Assembly (NCBI GenBank): GCA_030430455.1
Contig: JAUIJB010000013.1
Coordinates: 1-60,501, forward strand
Origin: Verrucomicrobiia bacterium
GTDB taxonomy: Bacteria; Verrucomicrobiota; Verrucomicrobiia; Verrucomicrobiales; Akkermansiaceae
DNA: 60,501 nt
Direction: 5' to 3'
The notes beneath the pieces were generated by a model. That model had not been told where the DNA came from, made no database searches, and saw only the letters and a list, made by a program, of their open reading frames with translations. Below, piece after piece: positions 52,301 through 60,308 of the stretch. Both the position numbers and the translations under genes were made by a program. The number at the start of each line of letters is the position of its first letter. Position 1 is the first letter of the stretch.

Positions 52301-54263
52301 GTGCCTCGACTGGCCCGACCTGGCCGGCAAGGCGCAGTCGGTCGTGGTTTCCGAAGACTTCACCCGCTGGGACCCGGCCACCGACCTGCCGCCGAGCACG
52401 AGCGCCGGCGGCCGGCGCTCGATCGACATCCCGAACGCCTTCGATGACCCGACGAAGTACTACCGCACCGTGGTCACCGCGATGGACTCCGACGGCGACG
52501 GCGTCGAGGACTGGATCGAGGAGAACCTGCTGTTCTCGTCGCCCAGCGACGCCGACTCGCTGGGCCCGGCGGTCCAGCGTGCCGGCCAGCCACCCCTGTC
52601 CGGCGACGCCCGCGCCCTGCTCGAGCGGGTCGAGAGCGGCGCCTACCCAGGCGACAGCGGCCCCGGCACCTCGCCGACCCCCTCGCCCTACCAGGCCGCG
52701 CGCTTCCTGATGCAGGCGACCTTCGGCCCGACCCTCGACGACATCGCGGAGGTCCGCGCGACCGGCTTCGAGGCGTGGATCGACCACCAGCTCGCCCTGC
52801 CTCCCTCGTACCACCGCCCCTACATCGAGGCGATCCAGGCCGACGCCGCCGGTTCGCGGGTGCTGCCCCACTACGACTACAACGAGGGCAACGAGTTCGT
52901 CACCGGGACCAATGTCACCACCCCCTTCGCGCGGCACGCCATCATGGGCGAGGACCAGCTGCGGCAGCGGGTCGCCTTCGCCCTGTCGCAGATCCTGGTG
53001 ATCTCGCGGCGCGATGCCCAGCTCACCGAGAAGCCCACCGGGGTGACCGACTACTACGACCTGCTCGTCGATCACGCCTTCGGCGACTACGCCGAGCTGC
53101 TTCACGACGTCGCCCTGCACCCGTGCATGGGCTGGTACCTCAGCCACGTCGGCAACCAGAAGGCCGACCCGTCGATCCCCCGCTACCCCGACGAAAACTT
53201 CGCCCGCGAGGTGATGCAGCTGTTCTCGATCGGCCTGTGGGAGCTCAATCCCGACGGCACCCGGGTCCTCGACGCGGAGGGCCAGCCGGTCCCCACCTAC
53301 GACAACGCCGAGATCACCGAGCTCGCCCGCGTCTTCACCGGGCTCTACTACGACGCCCCCTACGGCTGGGGCGGCGGCGGCTGGGACGACGCCCACTACA
53401 CCAAACCGATGGTGATGTACCCGGAGTATCACGACTTCGAGCCCAAGCACCTGCCCAACGGCGCCATCATCCCGGCGCGGGAGGCCACCGCGGCCAACGG
53501 CATGCTGGACGTGCGCGACGCCATCGACGCCCTGGTCAACCACCCGAACACGGCGCCCTTCATCTCGCGCCAGCTGATCCAGTTCCTGGTCACCGACAAC
53601 CCGAGCCCGGCCTACGTCGGCCGCGTCGCCGCGGTCTTCGCCGACGACGGTGGCGGCCGGCGCGGCAACCTCGGCGCCGTGGTCCGGGCGATCCTGCTCG
53701 ACCCGGAGGCCCGCGAGACCGGGTTCGAGCCGGCCTTCGGCAAGGTCCGCGAGCCGGTCATCCGCACCATGCACCTCGGCCGCCTGCTGAAGGTCGGCGA
53801 GGCGACGCCCGACTTCGTCTGGTGGAATCCGGAGGGAACCTACTACGATTACAGTTTCCAGGAGCCCCTGAGCGCCCCGAACGTCTTCAACTTCTTCACG
53901 CCCGTCTACCAGGCACCCGGCGACATCCGCAACCTCGGGCTGGTCAGCCCCGGCTTCCAGATCATCGACTCCTACTCGGCGATCTCGTTCCCCAACCTGC
54001 TGTGGGCCTACCTCGAGGAGGGCTTCATCTCCGGCTGGCAGCTGAGCTTCCCGCTGGACGACTCGGAGCTGCTCTCGCTCGCCGGGGACGACGCGGCGCT
54101 GGTCGAGCGGGTCAACCTGCTGGTCTGCGCCGGCGGGATGTCGGCCAACACCCGCGCCGCCCTCCTCGACGCCCTCACCGAGCCCGGCCTGGACCCCCAC
54201 GACCGGGTCGCGGTCGCGCTCTGGACCGCCATCAACTCCCCCGAGGGGGCCACCCAGAACTGA
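49302..54263 (+). CDS. Secreted DUF1800 protein with thrombospondin-3-like repeats
   Basis: 1653 residues from ATG 49302 (signal MSQSLRMLGIAVLLAAPGVQAAA); an upstream ATG at 49269 is less likely. The N-terminal half mixes jelly-roll domains with clusters of acidic calcium-binding repeats (DSDGDGLPDGAEL, DSDNDGLGDAAE, DSDGDSFGDASEL and others; about 200-340, 545-650, 855-990). The C-terminal ~500 residues are DUF1800: AARFLMQATFGPTLDDIAEV, EDQLRQRVAFALSQILVIS, FAREVMQLFSIGLWELNPDG. The DUF1800 family pairs with DUF1501, encoded next. The function of the pair is unknown; it is frequent in Planctomycetota, Verrucomicrobiota and Bacteroidota and is likely exported. Confidence 0.9.
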   Translation: MSQSLRMLGIAVLLAAPGVQAAAPLAPTYQTVWLLGTDDDRTPPFRSESYNSNPAPGSATSKDDDYYFAGTYPDPVGVVAIDEEDRNVERALTGGDPRQRFHFPLSTAERSSDSRLRITIDLIRGGAWTGVGQPGFQTHDIELSLNGVPLGTWEGIHHETTLVVTTPAAAVNALAEDNILTIERSGGASGGYIQLDYLLLESDPDGLADGDGDGMPRWFEETYGLSDADPADAIPDLDGDGLDALAEFQAGTNPTDPDSDNDGLGDAAETASDPTRADSDGDGLPDGAELTTSPTDSDSDDDGYPDGYETELGSDPAEESSTPFPYAGSIGLQFVSELPQSVPLGPWERAGIVPSPHWNPTSRLPHWAPDDNPLAGSAGPLNDSRGQPTTLSASWSYRNATRGLHVGGGDERLLSGHIQASNSGSGPVPASVTLSGIPFASYDLIAYIGDSYPGHRGHVQLGADGATRRYFISDTAPPFPGWREATATSEVEIHEANFVRYRNLSGASQTITVEQLDNDAVAIHAIQVIDLATDSDGDSLPDSVEIEHGFLAAIDDSALDPDADGLSNLEEIQLGTDPRHPDSDNDGLADGDEAGHGCDPLDADSDDDTLGDGEEINGSPFSSLPDLADSDGDSFGDASELAAGSDPMDPASRPAPVPTWDPVTLSWRWVVDDIRVRWNHSQSLQTGYTPFELVVELDDGGWRNSIGMGLYRSGGVVTHRFRCIHGVFYENGEAGNSFYNTGSSSPENDRKAEIGLTGFGAADDSDPLRFEFIADRVSFLVNEWDLTFNLYNTADPANPVLVATRSWSGATAADDRLLNGTAPWTDIRGNPDVPTLDTEPGIDAFITRDPLGPADSDSDGMPDDWETSHSLDPNDPADAGIDSDGDGLLNREEFFAGTNPHEADSDGDGADDREELTQGSDPGDPASTPAWRGFAGTIDDLDGDGLSDAWTLWAGGKQRVAGADDDGDGMSNAEESEAGTDPDDPDSRLDLRATRVGDTLCLDWPDLAGKAQSVVVSEDFTRWDPATDLPPSTSAGGRRSIDIPNAFDDPTKYYRTVVTAMDSDGDGVEDWIEENLLFSSPSDADSLGPAVQRAGQPPLSGDARALLERVESGAYPGDSGPGTSPTPSPYQAARFLMQATFGPTLDDIAEVRATGFEAWIDHQLALPPSYHRPYIEAIQADAAGSRVLPHYDYNEGNEFVTGTNVTTPFARHAIMGEDQLRQRVAFALSQILVISRRDAQLTEKPTGVTDYYDLLVDHAFGDYAELLHDVALHPCMGWYLSHVGNQKADPSIPRYPDENFAREVMQLFSIGLWELNPDGTRVLDAEGQPVPTYDNAEITELARVFTGLYYDAPYGWGGGGWDDAHYTKPMVMYPEYHDFEPKHLPNGAIIPAREATAANGMLDVRDAIDALVNHPNTAPFISRQLIQFLVTDNPSPAYVGRVAAVFADDGGGRRGNLGAVVRAILLDPEARETGFEPAFGKVREPVIRTMHLGRLLKVGEATPDFVWWNPEGTYYDYSFQEPLSAPNVFNFFTPVYQAPGDIRNLGLVSPGFQIIDSYSAISFPNLLWAYLEEGFISGWQLSFPLDDSELLSLAGDDAALVERVNLLVCAGGMSANTRAALLDALTEPGLDPHDRVAVALWTAINSPEGATQN

Positions 54264-54287
54264 GTGGTCCCGAACCGCCCCCGGGCA

Positions 54288-54327
54288 CCAATCCGGCCAA
54301 TCCGGCCAATCCGGCCAATCCGGCCAA
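54288..54327. repeat. 9-bp tandem iterons, four copies plus
   Basis: Four perfect copies of CCAATCCGG and a partial fifth (CCAA) lie between the DUF1800 stop and the DUF1501 start. The 9-bp period matches the iterons in the arms of elements A, B and D. No partner array in inverted orientation is nearby. Confidence 0.85.
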
Positions 54328-54346
54328 ACGGAACACCCAACCTGCC

Positions 54347-55816
54347 ATGAAGACACGCCGCGAATTCCTCGGGGAGGCCAGCTGCGCCGCGATCGGCTCG
54401 ACCTCGATCCTCTCCACCCTGCTCAACCTGACGATGGCCAACCACGCCGCGGCGCAGGGCGTCGGGGGCGGCGGACGCCGCAGCCTGGTCTGCCTCTACC
54501 TCGGCGGCGGCTGCGACAGCTTCAACCTGCTGGTGCCGAGGGACCAGCCGGGCGGCTACGACGAGTATGCCGCCTCGCGCTCGAACCTCGCCATCCCGCG
54601 CGAGCAGCTGATCCCGCTCGACTTCACCGACTCCTTCGGCCGCAGCTACGGGATCCACCCGTCGTGCCCGCGCATCGCCGAGATGTTCAACGGGCTCGGC
54701 GGCGACGGTGCCCGGCGGCAGCTCAGCTTCCTCGCCAACATCGGCACCCTGGTCGACCGCATCGAGACCAAGGACGACTACATCAACCGCAGCGTCGCCC
54801 TGCCGCAGGCGTTGTTCTCCCACCGCGACCAGACCGAACAGTGGCAGACCTCGGTGCCGCAGGGCATGCAGGTGCTCACCGGCTGGGCGGGTCGCGCGGC
54901 CGACATTATCCACTCGACCCTCAACACCGAGCAGACCGGCAACTTCTACATGCCGATGAACTTCTCGCTCGCCGGCAACTCGACCTTCCAGATCGGCGAG
55001 AGCGAGGGGCAGTTCGTCATCACCGGGAGCGGCGCCCTCACCTTCACCGGGACCGGCGACCAGTCCCCGGTCCATGTCGCCAAGGGACGCGCCATCGCCG
55101 ACAGCGTCGCGAGCCCGATCGAGGACCACTACCGCAACCTGTTCCGCCGCACCCACGGCCGGATCACCTCGAACAGCATCGAGCGCGGCGAGGAGTTCCA
55201 GGCCGGCTTCGACAACCCGGGCAGCGTCAACGGCGTCGACGTCAACACGGCGATCGCCAACGCCGGCTTCCCCAACAACAGCCTCGGCCGCAACCTCGAG
55301 GCCGCCGTGCGGACCATCGCGATCCGCCCGACCCTGCGCCTGAACCGCCAGACGATCTTCGTCGAGTACGGCGGCTGGGACCACCACAGCGAGCTGCTCA
55401 ACACCCAGGCCGGCATGCTGGCCCAGCTCGACCAGGCGGTGTTCGCCTTCCAGACGGCGCTCGACGCGCTCGGCCTGACCGACGAGGTGCTCACCTTCAC
55501 CGCCTCCGACTTCGGCCGCACGCTGCGCTCGAACGGCCAGGGCACCGACCACGCCTGGTCGGCCAACCAGTTCGTCTTCGGCGGCCCGGTCGGCGGCGGC
55601 GAGATCCTCGGCCACTACCCGTCGCTGGCGATCGACGGCCCCGACGACATCGGCCGCGGCGGCCGCATCTTCCCGCGCCTGTCGGTCGACGAGTATTTCT
55701 GCGAGCTGCTGCGCTGGTTCGGCGTCGACTCGAGCGACATGGACAGCGTGCTGCCGAACATCACCCGCTTCTTCGACCCCGCCGGCGCCGAGCACCCGGT
55801 CGGCTTCCTGGCGTGA
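54347..55816 (+). CDS. DUF1501 family protein with Tat-like signal
   Basis: 489 residues from ATG 54347. An N-terminal RREFL motif (MKTRREFLGEASCAA) followed by a hydrophobic stretch indicates Tat export. DUF1501 body: SLVCLYLGGGCDSFNLLVPR near the start, TIFVEYGGWDHHSELLNTQA, TFTASDFGRTLRSNGQGTDH and AWSANQFVFGGPVGGG; these conserved Asp and His residues resemble alkaline-phosphatase-superfamily metal sites. It is 83 bp after the DUF1800 gene and co-directional, the usual pair. Confidence 0.92.
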   Translation: MKTRREFLGEASCAAIGSTSILSTLLNLTMANHAAAQGVGGGGRRSLVCLYLGGGCDSFNLLVPRDQPGGYDEYAASRSNLAIPREQLIPLDFTDSFGRSYGIHPSCPRIAEMFNGLGGDGARRQLSFLANIGTLVDRIETKDDYINRSVALPQALFSHRDQTEQWQTSVPQGMQVLTGWAGRAADIIHSTLNTEQTGNFYMPMNFSLAGNSTFQIGESEGQFVITGSGALTFTGTGDQSPVHVAKGRAIADSVASPIEDHYRNLFRRTHGRITSNSIERGEEFQAGFDNPGSVNGVDVNTAIANAGFPNNSLGRNLEAAVRTIAIRPTLRLNRQTIFVEYGGWDHHSELLNTQAGMLAQLDQAVFAFQTALDALGLTDEVLTFTASDFGRTLRSNGQGTDHAWSANQFVFGGPVGGGEILGHYPSLAIDGPDDIGRGGRIFPRLSVDEYFCELLRWFGVDSSDMDSVLPNITRFFDPAGAEHPVGFLA

Positions 55817-55851
55817 CCGCCGCGCCCGGGTGTGCCAAGGTGGGGGTCGCC

Positions 55852-56403
55852 ATGCCGCGCCGACTCCTCATCTCCGCCGTCGCCCTGCTGCTCGCCTGGC
55901 TCGGCCTGACCTTCTTCCGGCAGCTGGAGCCCGCGCCGCGCGGGCGGCCCGGGGAGGCCGCCGGGGCCGATGGTGGCGGAGCGGGATCCGTCGAGTCCCG
56001 CGACACCCGGCTGCCCGCCGAGACTCCCCTTCCCGGCGAGGCGCTGCTGAGCGACTTCGGCGACCCCGAGCTGGCGCCCATCGAGGACCTCAAGCGCATC
56101 CACCGCGTCGTCAGCGGCTACTTCTCGATCGTCAAGGACACCAACCGCTACCCGATCGGCGGCAATGGCGACCTGGCCGACCTGTTGCGCGGCGACAATG
56201 CCTACCGGGAGGCCTTCATCCCCGACGAGCACCCGGTGTTCGGTCCCGAGGGCCTGCTGATCGACCGCTGGGGCACTCCGCTTTTCGTGCACTCGCTGGG
56301 CGCGCGCGAGCTCGAGCTGCGCTCGGCCGGCCCGGACCTTGAAATGTTCACCGCCGACGACCTGCACCTCGATCCGGCCGGGCGGCCGGGTGAGCCCGAG
56401 TGA
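55852..56403 (+). CDS. Membrane-anchored protein with GspG-like C-terminal motif
   Basis: 183 residues from ATG 55852 (GGTGGGGG lies just upstream); an upstream GTG at 55813 overlapping the DUF1501 stop is an alternative. One N-terminal TM helix (LLISAVALLLAWLGLTFF), a Pro/Gly linker and a soluble domain. The C-terminus has the type-II-secretion pseudopilin pattern WGTPLFVHSLGARELELRSA and FTADDLHLDP, seen in GspG-like proteins that bind calcium. It probably works with the DUF1800/DUF1501 pair. Confidence 0.72.
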   Translation: MPRRLLISAVALLLAWLGLTFFRQLEPAPRGRPGEAAGADGGGAGSVESRDTRLPAETPLPGEALLSDFGDPELAPIEDLKRIHRVVSGYFSIVKDTNRYPIGGNGDLADLLRGDNAYREAFIPDEHPVFGPEGLLIDRWGTPLFVHSLGARELELRSAGPDLEMFTADDLHLDPAGRPGEPE

Positions 56404-56525
56404 GCACCCCGTCCGCGCGCCTCCGGTCCGCAGCCCGCCTGCGGGGCCGGTCGCGCGCCGGTCATGGCTTGCCACCGACCCCGGCCCCGCTAGGATCCCC
56501 CGTTTCCGCCCGGCCCGCCGCGCCC

Positions 56526-59500
56526 ATGAATCGCATCCACGTCGAGAAGAAGCCCGAATTCGCCGCCGAAGCGCGCCATTTGCTCAACGAACTGAGGGAA
56601 AACCTCGACCTCCCGCGCCTCGCCGGGCTGCGCCTCGTGCAGCGCTACGACATCGACGGCTTGAGCGACGCGGAGTTCCGCGAAGCCACCCGCCGGATCC
56701 TCGCCGAGCCCCAGGTCGACGACGCCAGCGACTCCGTCGAGTTCGCCGCCGACGAGCATCCCTTCGTGGTCGAGTACCTCCCCGGCCAGTTCGACCAGCG
56801 CGCCGACTCGGCCGCCCAGTGCATCCAGATCCTCACCGGAAAGGAGCGCCCCTTCGTCGCCTCGTCCCGGGTGATCATCCCGCGCGGCGAGCTCGGCGCG
56901 GACGAGGTCGCCGCCATCAAGGCCTACGTGATCAACGAGGTCGACTCCCACGAGGTTCCGGTGGCGGCGGATTTCGTCCGCCAGTCGCCCCACGAGCCCG
57001 CCGACGTCGCGATCCTCGAGGATTTCGCCGACGCCGACCCCGCCGCCCTGCGCGCCGAGCTCGGCCTGGCGATGTCGCCCGAGGACATCGCCTACTGCCA
57101 GGACTACTTCCGCGACGAGGAGGGCCGCGCGCCGAGCATCACCGAGATCCGGATGCTCGACACCTACTGGTCGGACCACTGCCGCCACACGACCTTCCTG
57201 ACCCGCATCGAAGACCCGGTCTTCGACGAGGGAACCGGGCCGGTACAGCGTGCCTGGCAGGCCTATCTCGAGACCCGCCGCGAACTCGGCCGCGACGACA
57301 AGCCGGTCACCCTGATGGACATCGCCCTCGCCGGGCTGCGCGAGCTGCGCGCCTCCGGCGAACTCGACAACCTCGAGGAGTCCGACGAGATCAACGCCGC
57401 CTCCATCGTCGTCCCCGTCGAGATCACCAATCTCCAATCATCAGTCGAGAATCGCAGATCGGAGGAGTGGCTCATCCAGTTCAAGAACGAGACCCACAAC
57501 CACCCCACCGAGATCGAGCCCTTCGGCGGCGCGGCGACCTGCCTCGGCGGCTGCATCCGCGATCCGCTCTCCGGCCGTTCCTACGTCTACCAGGCGATGC
57601 GTGTGACCGGCGCCGCCGACCCCACCGCGCCGTTCTCCGCGACGCTTCCCGGCAAGCTGCCCCAGCGGATGATCTGCCAGGTCGCGGCGCGCGGTTACTC
57701 GTCGTACGGCAACCAGATCGGCCTCGCCACCGGCGAGGTCGCCGAGGTCTACCACCCGGGCTACCTCGCCAAGCGGATGGAGATCGGCGCCGTGGTCGCG
57801 GCGGCTCCCCGCGCCAACGTCTTCCGCGGCACCCCGGCGCCGGGTGACCTGATCCTCCTCATCGGCGGCCGCACCGGCCGCGATGGCGTCGGCGGCGCCA
57901 CCGGCTCGTCGAAGGAGCACGGTGACGACGCCCTCGAGAACTCCGCCGAGGTGCAGAAGGGCGACGCCCCGACCGAGCGCAAGATCCAGCGCCTGTTCCG
58001 CAAGCCCGGGCTCGCCCGGAAAATCAAGATCTGCAACGACTTCGGCGCCGGCGGCGTGTCGGTCGCCATCGGCGAGATCGCGCCCTCGCTCGACATCGAC
58101 CTCGATGCCGTGCCGAAGAAGTACGACGGCCTCGACGGCACCGAGATCGCCATCTCGGAGTCGCAGGAGCGCATGGCGGTCTGCATCGACCCCGCCGACC
58201 TCGACAAGTTCATCGCCGAGTCCGACCAGGAGAACCTCGAGTGCACCCAGGTCGCCGTGGTCGGCGACCACGGCCGCCTGCGGATGACCTGGCGCGGCCG
58301 GACCATCGTCGACCTCTCGCGCGCCTTCCTCGACACCAACGGCGTCCAGCAGACCGCCGCGGTCCGCGTCACCGCCTGCGGCAACCCGCTGGAAGCGCCG
58401 GCGGCCGATCCGGGCGACGCCCGCCCCTCGCTGTCGAGCCACCTCGCCCGGCTCGACCTGTGCTCGCAGAAGGGGCTCGGTGAGATCTTCGACGCCTCGG
58501 TCGGCGCCGGCACCGTGCTTTGGCCCTTCGGCGGCGAGCGCCAGCTGACGCCGCCGGAGGCGATGGTCGCCAAGCTGCCACTGCTCGAGGGCGACACCGA
58601 CACTGCCAGCTACATGGCCTGGGACTTCGACCCGGAGCTCTCCTCCGCCTCGCCCTTCCACGGCGCGGCCTGGGCGGTCACCGGCTCGGTGCTCAAGTGC
58701 GTCGCCGCCGGCGCCCGGCTCGGCGACGTCCGCCTGACCCTGCAGGAGTACTTTCCCAAGCTCGGCGGCGACCCCGCCCGCTGGGGGCTCCCCTTTGCGG
58801 CGCTGCTCGGCGCCTTCGAGGCCCAGCACGAGCTGCGCCTCGCGGCGATCGGCGGCAAGGACTCGATGTCCGGCTCCTTCAACGAGCTCGACGTGCCGCC
58901 GACGCTGGTCTCCTTCGCCCTCGCCCCCGGCAAGGCCAGCCTGGCCCTGTCGCCCGAGTTCAAGCGCGCCGGGTCCACGGTGTCCCTCGTCGAGATCCCG
59001 CCGACCGCGGAGGGCCTGCCCGACTACGCCCGCATCATGGCGACCGCCGGAGCCATCGCCGACGCCAATGAGGAGGGCCGGATCCTCTCGATCAAGCGGG
59101 TCGGCCGCGCCGGCCTCGCCCACGCCGTCGCGGTCTGCTGCTTCGGCAACCACCTCGGCTTCCAGCAGACCGCCTCGATCCCGGACGACCTGCCCGGCGG
59201 CTCGGATCCGGGGGACGCCTCGCCGCTGTTCGCGCCGCGCCCGGCTGCCTTCCTGATCGAACACGAGGACCCGCTGCCGGCCGCCCTCGGCGCCATCAAG
59301 TTCGGCCGGGTGGTCGGTGACCCGAGCCTGAGGCTCGCCGGTCCCGGTCTCGAACTGCTGCACAGCGACCTCGACCGCTTCGCCGCGATCTGGCGCAGCG
59401 CGCTCGAGGCGGTCTATCCGACCCACCCGGAGGAAAGTGACCGCAGCGTCCCGGTCGCCATCCCGCTCCACACCGCGGCCCCGCCGCCGGCGCCGAAGCT

Positions 59501-60308
59501 CGGCATCGCCACCCCGCGGGTCGTCATCCCCGCCTTCCCCGGGACCAACTCGGAGTACGACTCCGCCAAGGTGTTCCGCGAGGCCGGCGCCGCCAGCGAG
59601 ATCCTCGTCTTCCGCAACCTCAGCCAGTCCCACATCGAGGAATCCCTCGCCGCACTGGCCGAGGAGATCCGCCGCTCGCAGATCCTCTTCATCCCCGGCG
59701 GCTTCAGCGCCGGCGACGAGCCCGACGGCTCCGCCAAGTTCATCGCCACCGTGCTGCGCAGCCCCCGCGTGAGCGAGGCCGTCATGGATCTGCTCCAGAA
59801 CCGCAACGGGCTCATCCTCGGCATCTGCAACGGCTTCCAGGCGCTCATCAAGACCGGGCTGGTCCCCTACGGCGAGTTCCGCGAGGCGACGCCGGAGTCG
59901 CCGACCCTGTTCCACAACGAGATCGGCCGCCACGTGTCGTGCTACGTCCACACCCGCGTCAGCAGCACCCTCTCGCCCTGGCTCGCCCGCTGCGAGGTTG
60001 GCGACCTCCACCGCCTGCCGGTGTCCCACGGCGAGGGACGCTTCGTCGCCCCGCCCGGGGTGATCCGGCAGCTCGTCGACGCCGGCCAGGTCGCCACGCA
60101 GTACTGCGACGTGGAGGGCACGCCGTCGATGGACATTGCCAACAACCCGAACGGGTCGATGGCGGCGGTCGAGGGCATCACCAGCCCCTGCGGCCGGGTC
60201 TTCGGCAAGATGGCCCACAGCGAGCGCCGCGGCAACCAGGTCGCCAAGAACATCCCCGGCAACAAGTTCCAGCCGATCTTCCAGGCCGGCGTCGACTGGT
60301 TCGCGTGA
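56526..60308 (+). CDS. purL: Phosphoribosylformylglycinamidine synthase, single-chain PurL
   Basis: Fourth step of de novo purine synthesis. 1260 residues; the large form with synthetase and glutaminase in one chain. An N-terminal PurS-like domain, catalytic core with DTYWSDHCRHTTF, KNETHNHPTEIEPFGGAATC and ISESQERMAVC, a second AIRS-like half (IGGKDSMSGSF), and a C-terminal class I glutaminase with nucleophile in LGICNGFQ and a HGEGRF catalytic histidine motif. Start ATG 56526. Residues 301-312 are an unusual low-GC insertion just before the EEW-FKNETHNHP block. A GTG start downstream overlaps its TGA. Confidence 0.95.
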   Translation: MNRIHVEKKPEFAAEARHLLNELRENLDLPRLAGLRLVQRYDIDGLSDAEFREATRRILAEPQVDDASDSVEFAADEHPFVVEYLPGQFDQRADSAAQCIQILTGKERPFVASSRVIIPRGELGADEVAAIKAYVINEVDSHEVPVAADFVRQSPHEPADVAILEDFADADPAALRAELGLAMSPEDIAYCQDYFRDEEGRAPSITEIRMLDTYWSDHCRHTTFLTRIEDPVFDEGTGPVQRAWQAYLETRRELGRDDKPVTLMDIALAGLRELRASGELDNLEESDEINAASIVVPVEITNLQSSVENRRSEEWLIQFKNETHNHPTEIEPFGGAATCLGGCIRDPLSGRSYVYQAMRVTGAADPTAPFSATLPGKLPQRMICQVAARGYSSYGNQIGLATGEVAEVYHPGYLAKRMEIGAVVAAAPRANVFRGTPAPGDLILLIGGRTGRDGVGGATGSSKEHGDDALENSAEVQKGDAPTERKIQRLFRKPGLARKIKICNDFGAGGVSVAIGEIAPSLDIDLDAVPKKYDGLDGTEIAISESQERMAVCIDPADLDKFIAESDQENLECTQVAVVGDHGRLRMTWRGRTIVDLSRAFLDTNGVQQTAAVRVTACGNPLEAPAADPGDARPSLSSHLARLDLCSQKGLGEIFDASVGAGTVLWPFGGERQLTPPEAMVAKLPLLEGDTDTASYMAWDFDPELSSASPFHGAAWAVTGSVLKCVAAGARLGDVRLTLQEYFPKLGGDPARWGLPFAALLGAFEAQHELRLAAIGGKDSMSGSFNELDVPPTLVSFALAPGKASLALSPEFKRAGSTVSLVEIPPTAEGLPDYARIMATAGAIADANEEGRILSIKRVGRAGLAHAVAVCCFGNHLGFQQTASIPDDLPGGSDPGDASPLFAPRPAAFLIEHEDPLPAALGAIKFGRVVGDPSLRLAGPGLELLHSDLDRFAAIWRSALEAVYPTHPEESDRSVPVAIPLHTAAPPPAPKLGIATPRVVIPAFPGTNSEYDSAKVFREAGAASEILVFRNLSQSHIEESLAALAEEIRRSQILFIPGGFSAGDEPDGSAKFIATVLRSPRVSEAVMDLLQNRNGLILGICNGFQALIKTGLVPYGEFREATPESPTLFHNEIGRHVSCYVHTRVSSTLSPWLARCEVGDLHRLPVSHGEGRFVAPPGVIRQLVDAGQVATQYCDVEGTPSMDIANNPNGSMAAVEGITSPCGRVFGKMAHSERRGNQVAKNIPGNKFQPIFQAGVDWFA
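57426..57461 (+). repeat. 12-codon low-GC insertion in purL
   Basis: This 36-bp stretch (17 of 36 G+C) encodes TNLQSSVENRRS between VVPVEI and EEWLIQFKNETH. The surrounding purL is about 70 percent GC. The repeated ATC words (CCAATC, CAATCATCAG, GAATCGCAG, AGATCGG) resemble short AATC-type minisatellites dispersed in some bacterial genomes. It keeps the reading frame. Confidence 0.5.
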
